A DNA stretch of 64,000 nt from Monodelphis domestica. Taxonomy: Eukaryota; Chordata; Mammalia; Didelphimorphia; Didelphidae. The notes under the pieces are model-generated. The model searched no databases. It saw nothing but the letters and a program-made list of their open reading frames with translations, and had not been told where the DNA came from. The stretch is taken from contig NC_077227.1 in assembly GCF_027887165.1 (NCBI RefSeq), forward strand, positions 75,024,305 through 75,088,304, given 5' to 3'. Each line of letters begins with the position of its first letter. Within the stretch, counting starts at the first letter, position 1. Positions 12,364 through 23,259 of this stretch are shown one piece after another. The translations under genes were made by a program, and so were the position numbers.

Positions 12364-12365
<2 letters not shown>
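11830..12365 (+). mobile_element. CR1/L3 LINE 3' region
   Basis: Landmarks of the CR1/L3 3' region occur in order: 'tccagaggaggacaaccacc' (11922), 'gaagaaactagagacactta' (11982), 'attgtcttcaagatttgaaa' (12036), 'aaggaaaaatttcctaataa' (12151), 'tcttcaagcaaaggttagat' (12236) and 'tgacctctgtgatatccttt' (12314). No open frame is kept. A copy in the opposite orientation lies at 54245-55010. Confidence 0.7.
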
Positions 12366-12397
<32 letters not shown>

Positions 12398-12612
12398 CAA
12401 CTAACATTTATCTAGCACCTTCTATGGGCCAGGCTGTACTAAGCCTGTCAGGTAGATGCTATTATTATCCTCATTTTACAGATAAGGAAATGGAGGCAGA
12501 CAGAGTGGGTGACTTGTCCAGGGTCCCACAGCTAGTTAAGTGTCTGAGGCCAAATTTGAACTCAGGTCTTCAGGACTGAGGGCTAAATCCTCTATGGGTC
12601 AGGCTAGCTGCC
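12366..12612 (-). mobile_element. CORE-SINE with (TAA)n tail
   Basis: Read on the minus strand, the tRNA-like head is at the right (the reverse complement of 'gaactcaggtcttc' is the B-box region). The core is 'cattttacagataaggaaat' / 'cacagctagttaagtgtctg'. The (TAA)n array at 12366-12396 is its 3' tail. Confidence 0.75.
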
Positions 12613-14289
12613 CACTACTATTCCTTTTGTTATACATATTTCACTTAAATGGTATTTCAATCAGTCAACAAACTCAATTGTGCCTGGAGGGAAATAATGG
12701 TAATACTGGATTTGGTTAAAATAAAAATGGAGCAAATCTATTCTTTTGCAAGTAAACTGGTATTTTACCTATAAAATGAAGGAGTTAGATTAGATGACCA
12801 TGACAGTGCTTTCTAGCCTTAAAACTATGATCTTAAAACATTTTTTTTAAATCAATAGAGGGATTGGTTTAAAGAAACTCAACTTTTTCTATGTCATGGA
12901 TTCTTCTGGCATTCTAGTGAAGCCTGTGAACTCTTTTTAAAAAAAAAATATTTTAAAACAATAAGAGGAAATGCTCAATTTCAGTAAGAGGTGAGTGAAA
13001 ATAGAGGCAATTTTTTTCTCCCCTTCAAGTTCATTGACTCTGAAATTAATCCACAATATCCTTGGGTAATCTGTGGACTTCAGGATAAAAACTCCTGACT
13101 CAAAAGAGAGTAACTCAGAAATCAGAACCTGTCATTTGCTTTTGTGGGAAGGTTTTCAATAATTTGAGAAAAACAATATGGAAAAAGTAAAAGAGTGTCT
13201 TATTCTGTAAACAATCAAATAAATGGGGGTGAAAGGACACTGGGTGTGAACCAATAAGTACAGTGCAGAAAACATATTTACAATCTTGATATTGCAAAAT
13301 GGATGAAAAGGGCAACTGACCTTGTATTATTTATTCTGGATAATTTAGGAAAAGATTTCCAACGTGCTCACATGTAATCATCAAATACAAAGATTCCCTA
13401 AACCAGCACAAACTAGAGTTATCTTTTTAACCAGAAGCAGCTAGTCTGGAGCTGCAGGAAGCCTTCACAATTTATGATATCTTTTCTACCCAAAAGACTC
13501 TCTGAAGCTGACACTGTCCCTTCTGGAGGGAGAGAAAGAGCCCCAGATGGCCTTGGGGGACAGACAGGGGAGATGTCTTTGCATGCAGGGACTAGAGGAG
13601 AGCTTATTGGGATCCTCCCTGTTCTCTTGCTGAAAGGGGGGAGGCAACCAAAATAAGCAATGCAATGTATTAGACACATAAATGTCAAGAATCTAATGAC
13701 TAAAGCTTGGCTCTCCCCAAGTCAAGGGCCCAACTGTCCCAAGGTGCCTCAGGTCACTTGAACAATTCAAGCCTTATTGCCTCTCTTCAGAGTGACAGCT
13801 TTTCAATAGAACTTCCTCCCAATCTCTCCTCCTGAACCAGGACACAGAAGTGTGCTGGTGAATGTTTAACAACTGGTTCTCTGGGAGAAAAAAATGGCTC
13901 CATGAGCTACTTTGCAGTTGAATATGCATGATTAACATGTTCTCTGTCACTTTCTTAAAATGAAATGACCAATAAAACAATCAATCAAGCCCTGGTTTTA
14001 GCCTTTGCCAATTTCAGGGGTGTAAATGTTCACACTGAATATTTAACAAGCAGCTCTACAAGGTTTCAGCTGCCCTTGGAATATCATCAGATTATTTTCC
14101 TGTCTCTTCCCTCCTCAAAATCCTCTCCCATCTAGCAGTCAAGAGCCACTGTCAAAAGGCCTAAATCTATGCTCCTTATGTACACCAGTTAGCTACCATT
14201 CTCAAATTATTATCACCTTTAACCAGAGTTCTACTGCACTTTGTTGCCTCCATACTATTGTTTAAGCTGTTTCTTCCATCTGGAATTTT
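12613..14289. other. No recognised gene or repeat
   Basis: AT-rich to mixed DNA. A slightly GC-richer patch at 13440-13660 has overlapping open frames on both strands (13419-13688 minus, 13474-13656 plus), but no family motif, splice context or start context supports a gene. Confidence 0.4.
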
Positions 14290-15535
14290 TCCTATCATCC
14301 ATTTTAACCTACTGAAATTGTCAAAAATGACAATACTATCTAAACTAAATTACTTATTTGATGCCAATACCACTAAAAGAATGAGATTAACCTCAAACAT
14401 TAAAAAAGTCAAGAATCTCAAGGGAAATAATGAGAAAGAGGTGGGAAGAAAGGAGGCCTACCAGAACCAGACCTCAGACTATACTATGAATAAAAATAAC
14501 TTTTTGGTACTGGTTAAAAAACAAAGCAGTTAATCAATGAAAGAGATTAGTTACATGGCATATAATGTAGTAGTATACTATTTGATAAATCCAAAAAGAC
14601 CTTAACTCCTGTGGTAAGGACTTGTTCAGTTGTGTCCAACTCTTCGTCTCTTCGTGCCTCCTTTCTTGGCAAAGATGCTGGAATAATTTGCCATTCCCTT
14701 CTCTAGCTCATTTTACAGATGAGGAAACTAGGGCAAGAGGGGTTAAGTGACTTGCCCAGGGTCACCCAGTTTAGTAAGTGTCTAAGACAAGCTTTGAACT
14801 CAAGTCTTCCTGACTCCATGCCCAGGGCTTTATCCACTGCACCAACCAGCTTCTCTGTGGTAAGGACTGTGACAAAAATTACTGGCAAACAGAAAGTGGC
14901 CTGAGGAATTTTGAAACAGACCAACATTTCACACCATAATCCAAAGATAAGTTCCAAATGGATACATTACTTGGATATAAAATGTGATATCATAAACAAG
15001 ATGTAAGGGCAATTAAGAAAATAATTCATAACTTGGATAGGGAATGAATTATCATAGAACAAGGGAATAGAAAGGATCACCCAAAAGAGAAAACTGATTA
15101 CAATTCTGATTAAATAAAAATTTTAGAAGACTTTTTTATATAAAATTAATATAGATAAAATTAAAACAGACCATTAAATGGGGAATTTTTTCCCTCTGAT
15201 ATAGATCTCATTTTTAAGATATGTAGGAAACGACTTAACATTATAAGAATAAATACCATTTAAAGATATTTTGGAAGCTATTAAGGATAAAACCAGGCTA
15301 TATATAGTTATAAGAAAATATTTTGAGCCATTCCTCAACTGATAAATGGTCAAAGGATATGAACAAGCAATGTTCAGAAGAAGAAATCAAAACCATCAAT
15401 GGTCACATGAAAAAATGTTCAAAATTACTACTGATTAGAGAAATGCAAATTTAAAAACTGAGGTACTAGCTCACATCTATTAGACTGGCTAACATGCAAC
15501 AAAAGGAAAACTACAAATGCTAGACAGGGTGTAAA
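14290..15535 (+). mobile_element. Degraded L1 ORF2 3' part, split by a SINE
   Basis: L1 ORF2 blocks occur in order: 'gtcaaaaatgacaatactat' (14319), the 'accagacctcagactatact' region (14467), and after the SINE 'cagaccaacatttcacacc' (14918), then 'gaagaaatcaaaaccatcaa' (15378) and 'attagagaaatgcaaat' (15434). Stops and indels throughout make it a dead copy. Confidence 0.8.
14610..14868 (-). mobile_element. MAR1-like CORE-SINE with target-site duplication
   Basis: The SINE body is 14623-14855 in minus orientation. The head at the right contains the reverse complement of a B box (gaactcaagtcttcc), then the core 'cattttacagatgaggaaac'. The 3' end at the left is the BovB/RTE-type sequence 'tttcttggcaaagatgctgg' ... 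'tgtgtccaactctt'. A perfect 13-bp duplication TGTGGTAAGGACT occurs at 14610-14622 and 14856-14868. The host site is an older L1. Confidence 0.88.
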
Positions 15536-15560
15536 GGTTAAAATTATGGTTGAGACTGAA

Positions 15561-16205
15561 TGTAATAATTATATTTGGTTGCCAAGGATTTTATTTATAA
15601 AATCCTAGTGAAATACCCAAACTCAGCTGGAAATTTTATGGTGATATAGTCGATATAGTGGAGGAGATTAAGAAGAAGGAAGAAGGAAGGGGCCAGTATC
15701 AGGCGGGAAGATTAGGAGATCTAGAAAGTAAGATTTTGAGTGTGAAGGAGGAAAAAATCAGCCTGACCTCCAAAGGGACTCAGCTAAGATGCCCAAACCC
15801 GAATCAGCTCAAGGGCAAAACTCACCACCAACACTCCAAGATGTTGAAATGCCTAGAACACTCTCAGCCAGAGCTGCCTCTCCAGGGAAAGAGGAAGAGA
15901 GAGGAAGTGACGTGCCTTATATGGATGGTTTTACGTCACTTTCCTGCATCTCATCTGTACCAATGATTGCTTAGCTTGACTTAGGACAGCTCAGGGGTCT
16001 GTCCGTTTTTCTGCACATGGCTGTTGAAGGCCATTTCCTCAGGTAATTACATCTTGAGTTTGATGCAGACCTTCCTAATCTTGTTAAACTAAGAAGGGTG
16101 GAGAAATGTAGAGTTTCCAAGACCTGATTCTGTTATTCCAAGTATCTCCATTGTTATTGATCAGGAAATAGCTAAATCAGATCTTCTAAAGTACGGTCTG
16201 ATTAG
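15561..16205 (-). mobile_element. Endogenous retrovirus LTR, likely 3' LTR of the broken ERV to its right
   Basis: It shares both end blocks with the LTR at 10739-11590. In minus orientation the retroviral pol fragment at 17340-18210 lies upstream of it, the position expected for a 3' LTR. The open frame at 15658-15966 lies inside this LTR and is not a gene. The interior differs from the first LTR, so these are related but distinct subfamilies. Confidence 0.55.
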
Positions 16206-16271
16206 AGTGGGGAGAGAGAGAGGGGTGGGAGAGGGAGAGAGAGGTGTGAGAGAAGTGTGTGTGTGTGTGAG

Positions 16272-16335
<64 letters not shown>

Positions 16336-16336
16336 C
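16200..16336. repeat. (GA)n and (GT)n microsatellite cluster
   Basis: Imperfect GA at 16207-16255, GT at about 16255-16269, then nearly pure GA at 16275-16335. The low-complexity Ser/Leu/Thr/His minus-strand frames over it are artefacts. Confidence 0.95.
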
Positions 16337-17339
16337 ACAAAACCAATGTTTTGCTGGATGCATTGACAAAAGCCAATTAGGGGGCAGTCCCCTTTGGCAT
16401 AAGAGTGTACATTCAAAATAAATGTTCAATTAACCTTCAGTTCAATCAACCACACCCCAAGGTTCATTCTGGATCTTCCTGTAGTATAGGTTTCCTGGCA
16501 TCTTTTTGCAACAGTTCATTCTCTGGATTTAGGAGCTAGCAAGCTTCTTCCTTGAAGATCTTGCTCGAACAAAAATTTAAAAATCTTGGATTTTTATTAA
16601 AATACTATCCCCCCTGAAGTGGATGTTAAAAAACATCCAGTTCAGCTCAGGATGCAGTGTTGAGTTATGGGGGTGTATGAGTCAATTATTAAAAGAATTG
16701 AAAAACAACAAAAACAAAACAAAACTATATATGTATATATATACACACACACACACATATATATATTTGTGTGAATATAAAAGAAGAAGGAAAAAATGGA
16801 AGAAAGTTAAACTTTTGGGGGAAAGAAAAATAAAATTTCAAAATCAGAATCAAAATACCAAAATCTATGTATATAAAATGTTGAATAAGCAAGAATAAAT
16901 TCATAATAGGCCCTTGTACAAGTCCAATTTAAAGTAATTTCTATCCCACAAGTCTGTAGGACAGAATGCAGTAATATTTTACTTACCCATTTGCAGCTAA
17001 GACTACAGGAAGTTGTCACACTATAAGAAGGAAAGGAACTAGAATTCTATTTTGGTAGGGAAGCGTCATTCCCTGGTCTGACTTTTTCCATTCTCAGGGA
17101 TATGAGGAGCCAGGATGATAGTCAAATTTTGGTACTTGTATGAGTACTTCACAAAAGGTGTACAAGGAAGTCCTACTACTTAACATATATCAAGCATTGC
17201 AACCTCGAGTCCACATTAGTATTTCCTGTGTGCTCTTTTTTGGCGCTATTCAGATTAAGTCTGTGCTCCTCGTTTTTATCCCTTTTCCTGGAATCAGACA
17301 CAAACATTAATCATAGTCCCATAACATTTTATTAATAAA
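16337..17339 (-). other. Probable ERV internal or 3' region, uncharacterised
   Basis: This fills the gap between the LTR-like block and the pol fragment. It holds an alternating TA/CA tract at 16725-16768 and no readable env frame. Assignment to the ERV is by position only. Confidence 0.3.
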
Positions 17340-18210
17340 TGGCAGGTTCCCACAGTTTTAAGCTTTTGGGTATGCATTAATATTATAGCAAGAGTCCTTC
17401 TCTCCAACCTTTATAGATGTTGGAGTAGTTAACAATATTTGGAATGGTCCTTCCCATGAAGGCTGAGTTGCTCCAGTACGCTAGAAATTCTTAATATACA
17501 CCTTGTCTCCTGGGTTCAGGTCGTAAAGTGAAAAGTCTAGTGGTCCGGCTTGTACTGGAGCTCCTTATTCATGGAGTTCACGCAGTTTGTGCTGTAATTC
17601 CTGTATATAGGAAGCAATAGTAGTATCTCCCCCTAATAGTGATGTATATGCAGGGGAGAAAGTCTTAGCCTGTATAGGTGGATGTCCAAAAAGCATCTCA
17701 AATGGTGAGATGCGTAGGTCTCCTCTAGGCCTGCGTCTAAGATAAAATAAGGCCAGAGGGAGAATTTCAGGCCATTTTAAATGGGTCTCTGCATAATTTG
17801 CCAAACATAATTTTAAGTTCTTTATTCATCCTTTCAACTTGGTCTGAGCTCTGGGGATGATATGGAACATGGAATTTGGGAGTTATCCCCAAGCAAGAAT
17901 ATATTTGATTTAAGACAGAATCAGTAAAATGACTTCCTCTATCTGAATCAATATGTGCTGGCAGGCCAAAGCGAGGAATAATTTCTTTTAAAAGAGCCTT
18001 AGCAACAAAAGCTGCTGTGGCTCAGATCATAGGAAATGCTTCCGGCCATCTGGTCAGTTGATCTACTATGACTAGACAAAATTTATTATGTCTGGCCTTT
18101 GGCATTGTTATGAAATCTATCTGTCGGTGCTCAAAAGGTGTGTAAGCCAGAGGATGCCCACCAAAAGCTTTGCCACGAAAGGTATGTTGGTTATATGCCT
18201 GACATGGGGA
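17340..18210 (-). pseudogene. Broken endogenous retrovirus pol: integrase region
   Basis: Two minus-strand frames hold gammaretrovirus-like (class I) integrase pieces. The frame at 18022-18270 begins in adjacent L1 DNA, then shows the end of the zinc-binding region (CISPCQAYN), the first catalytic Asp in a QIDF context, and WPEAF. The frame at 17565-17804 shows a WPEILPLAL block and an S-P-F-E-M-L-F-G-x-P-P motif. Further left a C-terminal-domain pattern (NPGDKVY, then W-x-G-P-F) continues past stop codons. Frames are shifted between the two pieces and the copy is cut at its 5' end by L1 DNA at 18213, so it cannot encode a working enzyme. Confidence 0.8.
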
Positions 18211-18212
18211 AA

Positions 18213-18510
18213 TGCAGACTAATACATTATGGATGGAGTTGTGAACTGATCCAACCATTATAGAAAACAATTTGGAACTATGTCCAAAGGGCTATAAAAT
18301 TGTGCTTACCCTTTTGACACAGCAATATCACCACTAGGTCTGTGGCCAAAGAAATATTTTTTAAAAAAGGGAAAAGGAACTGTTTGTATAAAAATATTTG
18401 TGTCAGCTCTTTTTGTGGTGGCAAAGAACTAGAAGTTGAGGGGACGTCCATCAAATTAGGGAATGGCTGGATAACTTGTGGCATGTGATTGCAGCGAAAT
18501 ACAACTGTGC
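18213..18510 (+). mobile_element. L1 ORF2 C-terminal fragment
   Basis: 'attatggatggagttgtgaactgatccaacc' at about 18226 to 'gtggtggcaaagaactagaa' (18413) and 'gggaatggctggataacttg' (18460) match the same L1 region seen at 9550-9830. It is truncated at both ends and abuts an LTR at 18511. Confidence 0.8.
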
Positions 18511-19474
18511 TGTAAAATGGAGATTTGAACCCTAGACTTCAACCCCTAGAAGTCCTTGGTATTTCCCAGAATTCCCTATAATCTCACCTGAGTCTCCACC
18601 GGGGCAAGATTTTTTTTAAAAATAATATTTTATTTGATCATTTCCAAGCATTATTCATTAAAGACAAAGATCATTTTCTTTTCCTCACCCCCTCCCCCCA
18701 TAGCCGACGCGTGATTCCACTGGGTGTCACATGTGTTCTTGATTCTAATCCATTTCTATGTTGTCAATATTTGCATTAGAGTTTCGTTTAGAGTCTCTCC
18801 TCTGTCATGTCCCCTCAACCGCTGTAGTCAGGCAGTTGCTTTTCCTCGGTGTTTCCACTCCCATAGTTTATCCTTTGCTTATGCATAGTGTTTTTTCTCC
18901 TAGATCCCTGCAGATTGTTCAGGGACATTACACCACCACCAATGGAGAAGTCCATTACATTCTATTATACCACAGTGTATTAGTCTCTGTGTACAATGTT
19001 CTCCTGGTTCTGTTCCTCTCGCTCTGCATCACTTCCTGGAGGTTGTTCCATTCTCCATGGAATCCCTCCACTTTATTATTCCTTTTAGCACAATAGTATT
19101 CCATCACCAACATATACCACAATTTGCTCAGCCATTCCCCAATTGATGGGCATCCCCTCGCTTTCCAGTTTTTGGCCACCACAAAGAGCGCAGCTATGAA
19201 TATTTTTGTACAAGTCTTTTTGTCCATTGTCTCTTTGGGGTACAGAACCTGGGCAAGATTACAATGAGTGTTTAACTGGCTCTCTGCCTCCTGCACTCTC
19301 TCTGCTTGGCCATTTGTAAGATGTAGTAAGTAAGCTTTGAATGGGCTAATCAGCCCTAGGCACATGGTTTATTATTTTGTATCCTTGATTTATAATAATC
19401 CTTAATAAACCTCATAAAATATAATACTTTTATTACTAGAGACTAATTTAATTTTTACAGTTATGGCAACCACA
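18511..19474 (+). mobile_element. ERV LTR, 315 bp, interrupted by an L1
   Basis: The LTR starts TGTAAAATGG and ends ...CAACCACA. Its parts are 18511-18611 and 19248-19474. A poly(A) signal AATAAA lies near 19402, followed by an AT-rich segment. Removing the L1 and one copy of its duplication leaves 315 bp, the same length as the related LTR at 28716-29030. The two share 'gggctaatcagccctaggcacatg' / 'gactgatcagccatgggcacatg' and the 'ttattttgtatcc' block. Confidence 0.65.
18612..19247 (-). mobile_element. 5'-truncated L1 nested in an LTR
   Basis: A minus-oriented L1 3' end. The T-rich start at 18612 is the poly(A) tail read backwards. ORF2 C-terminal blocks follow (frame 18955-19365 minus, with the F-V-V-A-K-N-W-K and R-T-L-Y-T-E motifs). 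A 13-bp duplication CCGGGGCAAGATT / CCTGGGCAAGATT (one mismatch) lies at 18599-18611 and 19248-19260. Confidence 0.9.
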
Positions 19475-20009
19475 AGATTTGGACGAGAACTTTTCAAATT
19501 TTTTTTTAAGGTAGCCTAGATAATTTTTTTTAAGCCATGTTTCTCCAAGGCTTTTCAGTAAGCCTCTTGATTCAGCTCGCTCCTGCCTCCATTCATCCAC
19601 TCTGGACATGCTTGACCCCCTCTCCGGCTCTTGCTCCTGCTCCTGGCCTCTAGCCATCTCACTCACCTGGCCCAGCCCCAGCAACTCTGGCCTCTGAGCC
19701 AGATCACTCATCGCCCCAGGCCCAGCCCCAGGCCTCAGGCTGCTGGTAGCTGCCCCTTGTGTCTTCAGAATCAAAAACCAGCTGGTAAAAATGGGGGAGT
19801 GGAGGGGATAGGGGGGAGAGAAAGGAGGGGGAATGAGGAGAAGGAAGAGACTTTTCCAAACAGGAAGTTGATTACAAGCATGGCGTATTTCAACAGATGT
19901 CTTTTGAGTGCACTGATTCTATTACTTATCTCACATGAGATCCAGATGAGAAATTCATCTCCCTGCAACTCTTTGGCCCAATTTGAGATTCCCAAAACCC
20001 ACCCTCACT
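19475..20009. other. GC-richer unassigned stretch
   Basis: Positions 19560-19770 hold a C-rich run with repeated 'ctcctgctcctggcc' and 'ggcccagccccag' words, probably ERV leader or simple-sequence DNA. Frames on both strands cross it and no protein family is recognised. Confidence 0.35.
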
Positions 20010-20215
20010 ATGGGGGGGAGGCTCAGTGGATTGAGAACCAGGCCAAGAGATGGGAGGTCCTGGGTTAAAATCTGGCCTCAGACACTTCACAGTTGTGTGA
20101 CCCTGGGCAAGTCACTTGAACCCCATTGCCTTACCCCTTACCAATCTTCTACCTTGGAACCAATTCCCTAGTTCTGACAATAGGCATCTCAACAGATAAA
20201 ATTAAAAAAAAAGAA
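20010..20215 (+). mobile_element. Marsupial tRNA-derived SINE
   Basis: The A box 'ggctcagtgg' and a B-box-like 'gggttaaaatctgg' are visible, then the core 'ctgggcaagtcacttgaacc' and an A-rich tail. It is moderately diverged. Confidence 0.85.
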
Positions 20216-21695
20216 AAATCAATGAACTTTAAAGAGACTGGGCATTATATTTTTAAGGCTTTTCAGACTCCAATGTTTTATAAAAATATCTCTGTATTTT
20301 ATTGCATTTTACTGATTGTTTTAAGATTTAATTTTGTTGGTTTTAAGGACCATCCCCATCCCCTTTTCTATTTTAGTCTCATGAAATGATAAAAAAAAAT
20401 CCATTAAAAGAATAAAGAATACCTGTGCTACTTTGTTATTTTCTGAACAAACTCTTCACTTAGCCAAATTTAATGTATATCTGTAATAAGTAAACTTTTT
20501 CAGGATGAATCAGTAGTTGATTTAGCATGAATTGTCCTCTCTCCATCCTCTGCCAGAATCAATTAATTCATTTGAGGCTACTGTTTTTTAACATATAAAA
20601 GCATATAGTATTAGATATAATTGAGACGTAATCAAGTAAAAATAGTCACTTTCTGATCCCTTGAGATATACCAAGAATTCTTTTCATACTTAATATTTCT
20701 CTCAAGAGATATTTCATGTTTTGAATATATTTTATTGCCCTCTAGCAGAACATTTCATCCTCTTACTCTGGAAGTTCAGCTTGAATGCTGACCAAATTAA
20801 CTTATAAACAAAGTCATTTAGATCCAGTTGAATTAAATAAAAATCTGAAGATGAAAAGATTACTTCAAATGGGAGATATTATCACTGTGCAGGGCTTCTA
20901 TCTTGATATCTGAGCCTCTTTATGACAATTTAAACCATCAAGTTCATCTTCACCAAAATTTCAAGTTTCTGGAGGTTCTAGTTTAGGTGTTTCTTCACTA
21001 CATAAAACAGATATGTCTTCTTTCTGATGGTGGATTTGGATGGTGTACAGCATTTTTAGACTTGTAGTACCTGACATATTTAATTAAAAATAGCTACTGA
21101 ATGTCTCCTGGTCCTGTCCAAATCACAGGCATCAAAAATGGCATGTGATAGCATTTATCCATCCAACCAATTACCAGTCTAACACAGGGATTTAGCATAG
21201 GTGAAGTTTCAACCCTTATCCTCATCATCCATTTTACAACCCAAAAGATAATATGCTATGTAACTAGCTGAGTAAATTTCATTTCTGAAATTTAAGTTAT
21301 TTTCTTGCATTCATGATGACTAATATGAAGATATGGAGAATTTAAGTAACGATATACCAAAATCTACAAATTCAAAGCATTTGAGAAAAGGGAATTAGAA
21401 ATAATAAATAATGCTAAACAAATGATGCTCAGTATACAACTGACAGAAGAATCTACTATATATTTAGAGTTGTAGTACATGAATATGTATACATATGTCC
21501 CAAAGCACATCAAACAAGAATTTTATACAACATGAAAGGAAAGGCCAACCAGTGATTTCTTACTATTATTTTTCCTACCTTCTTGCCTCTTGAATGGAAT
21601 TATACTTTATACAGGCTATTTATTTCCAAATTGACTTAATAATAATGGTTATCTAGAAATTTCCATTTGCATTTTAAAATTTAGCATCAAGAACT
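20216..21695. other. AT-rich stretch, nothing recognised
   Basis: No exon, RNA gene or confident repeat was recognised on either strand. Confidence 0.45.
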
Positions 21696-21699
21696 GATA

Positions 21700-22095
21700 C
21701 AGAAAGAAGTAAGCAAGACCAGAACACGGTATACAGTAATAGTAATATCATACAACTATAACAGTGAATGATTTAACTATTAGTACTACAATGGTCTAAG
21801 ATAATCCAAAAGAAATCATAATGAAAAAATGCCATCTACTTCCAGAGAAAGACCTAATAGAGTCTGAATTCAGACAAAAGCATACTAGATTTTACTTTCT
21901 TCCTTTTTTAGGGGAGGAATGTGCTTTCTTCCACAAAAAGCCTAATGTAGAAAAATATGATTGAGCATAGAAAATCTCTCTCAAATTACTTGCCATCTCA
22001 GGAAGCGAAGAGACCAAGGAAGGAAGTAGGCAGAGAATTCAGAAATCAAAAAAATTTTTAATATTAAAATTTGTTTTAAAAATAATTGGGGGAAA
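21700..22095 (+). mobile_element. Old L1 3' end
   Basis: 'ccagagaaagacctaataga' and 'aaattacttgccatctcagg' are the 3' UTR landmarks of an older L1 lineage that recurs at 32400-32690. The tail is A/T-rich. Confidence 0.7.
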
Positions 22096-23255
22096 TATTA
22101 TTTTTAAAAATTTATATCAAAAAGGAAATTTCGAACACCAATAACTCTCCATGGGATAGAATTGAACTGAAAAAAGATTTAGAAGGCACTTCACATGGAA
22201 AGCATGAAATAGTATCACAAAAAGTGAAATCAATTACATATAATAAAGCTATTTCATATGTATATAAAAGAAAAGAAATAGTTTGCTATTAATGTGGGAA
22301 TCACTCCTGAATTGGCTGTCTGTATAGAATCAGAACACCAACCTGTCTGAACAGAGATAAAAATTCTCACAATACTAGAAGAATACAAACGAAAAAAGGG
22401 TATGGAATACAATTAAAAATTCCAAATAGAGCTATTTAAATAAATTATTGTTACAGAAAGATGGGAAATTGATGGAGGACATCAAAATTAGCTATAATAA
22501 TTTCATACAAAAGTTTAATCAATGCAGATCAATTGCCACAAAGAGGAGACAAGTGGCTTAAAAATTGCTTTGGTCAACATGACTTACTTGACAAGGATAG
22601 TTGTAACAGCCAAGGTCAACTCAGTTTTAGAATGTAAATTTGTTTGTTAAACATTAGAAAGGATGCATTCTAGAGGAAAGGAAAGAAGAAAGCAAAACCT
22701 AAGAAATGTTGGAGAGTGAGAAACCCAACTAAGTCATTCCTAAAGTACATGAAGATGAAACTTTGAGGGCAACAGCTAAAAGATAGAACTCCTTGTAATT
22801 ATCTGTATAAGAAATTCTTCTCACAACTAATAAACTACTACATTTGGATTCTTAACATCACATTTCTGTATATGCTTGTAGAGGAGGTGTGAATGGCACT
22901 GAAGAAAGGAAAGAAATAAAGCAGATGGATTAGATCAAAGGTTAAAAGAAGTTCATGCTGGAGATAGCACATTTTGAGGCTATTTTTAAGAGAATTTTTT
23001 TAGGTGTTTAGAGAAGGTACTAAAGGCTTGTACAAAAACCCCCTCATATCTTATCATTATCCCCCCCAAAAAGGAAGAACACTAATACCATCTGCCTTCT
23101 TTCCTATCTACATACAATTGCTATAATAATAAAAATAATCACATATACAACAGCTTGTTCTTGATAGTTATTAGGAGGGAACAAGAAGATTTATGCAAGT
23201 GATATTTTATAATAAACAACATCTTTACTAATAAAAACAAATCTTTCTATTCATT
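22096..23255. other. AT-rich stretch, nothing firm
   Basis: A 68-aa frame at 22086-22292 is low in information and has no motif. I see no named repeat with confidence; parts may be decayed L1. Confidence 0.4.
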
Positions 23256-23259
23256 GTAT

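Noticed and set aside
15658..15966. 102-codon + frame as a gene
   Set aside because: It lies inside an LTR, is Lys/Glu/Gln-rich by composition and has no motif.
16161..16429. Ser/Leu-rich minus-strand frames
   Set aside because: Direct translation of the GA/GT microsatellite.
19464..19476. Possible retroviral primer-binding site (TGGCAACCACAAG, like a decayed tRNA-Arg site) after the LTR at 18.5-19.5 kb
   Set aside because: Similarity to the second LTR continues through this word to a shared ...ACA end, giving 315 bp for both. The word is therefore inside the LTR and not after it. A similar word near 15580 is also internal to its LTR.
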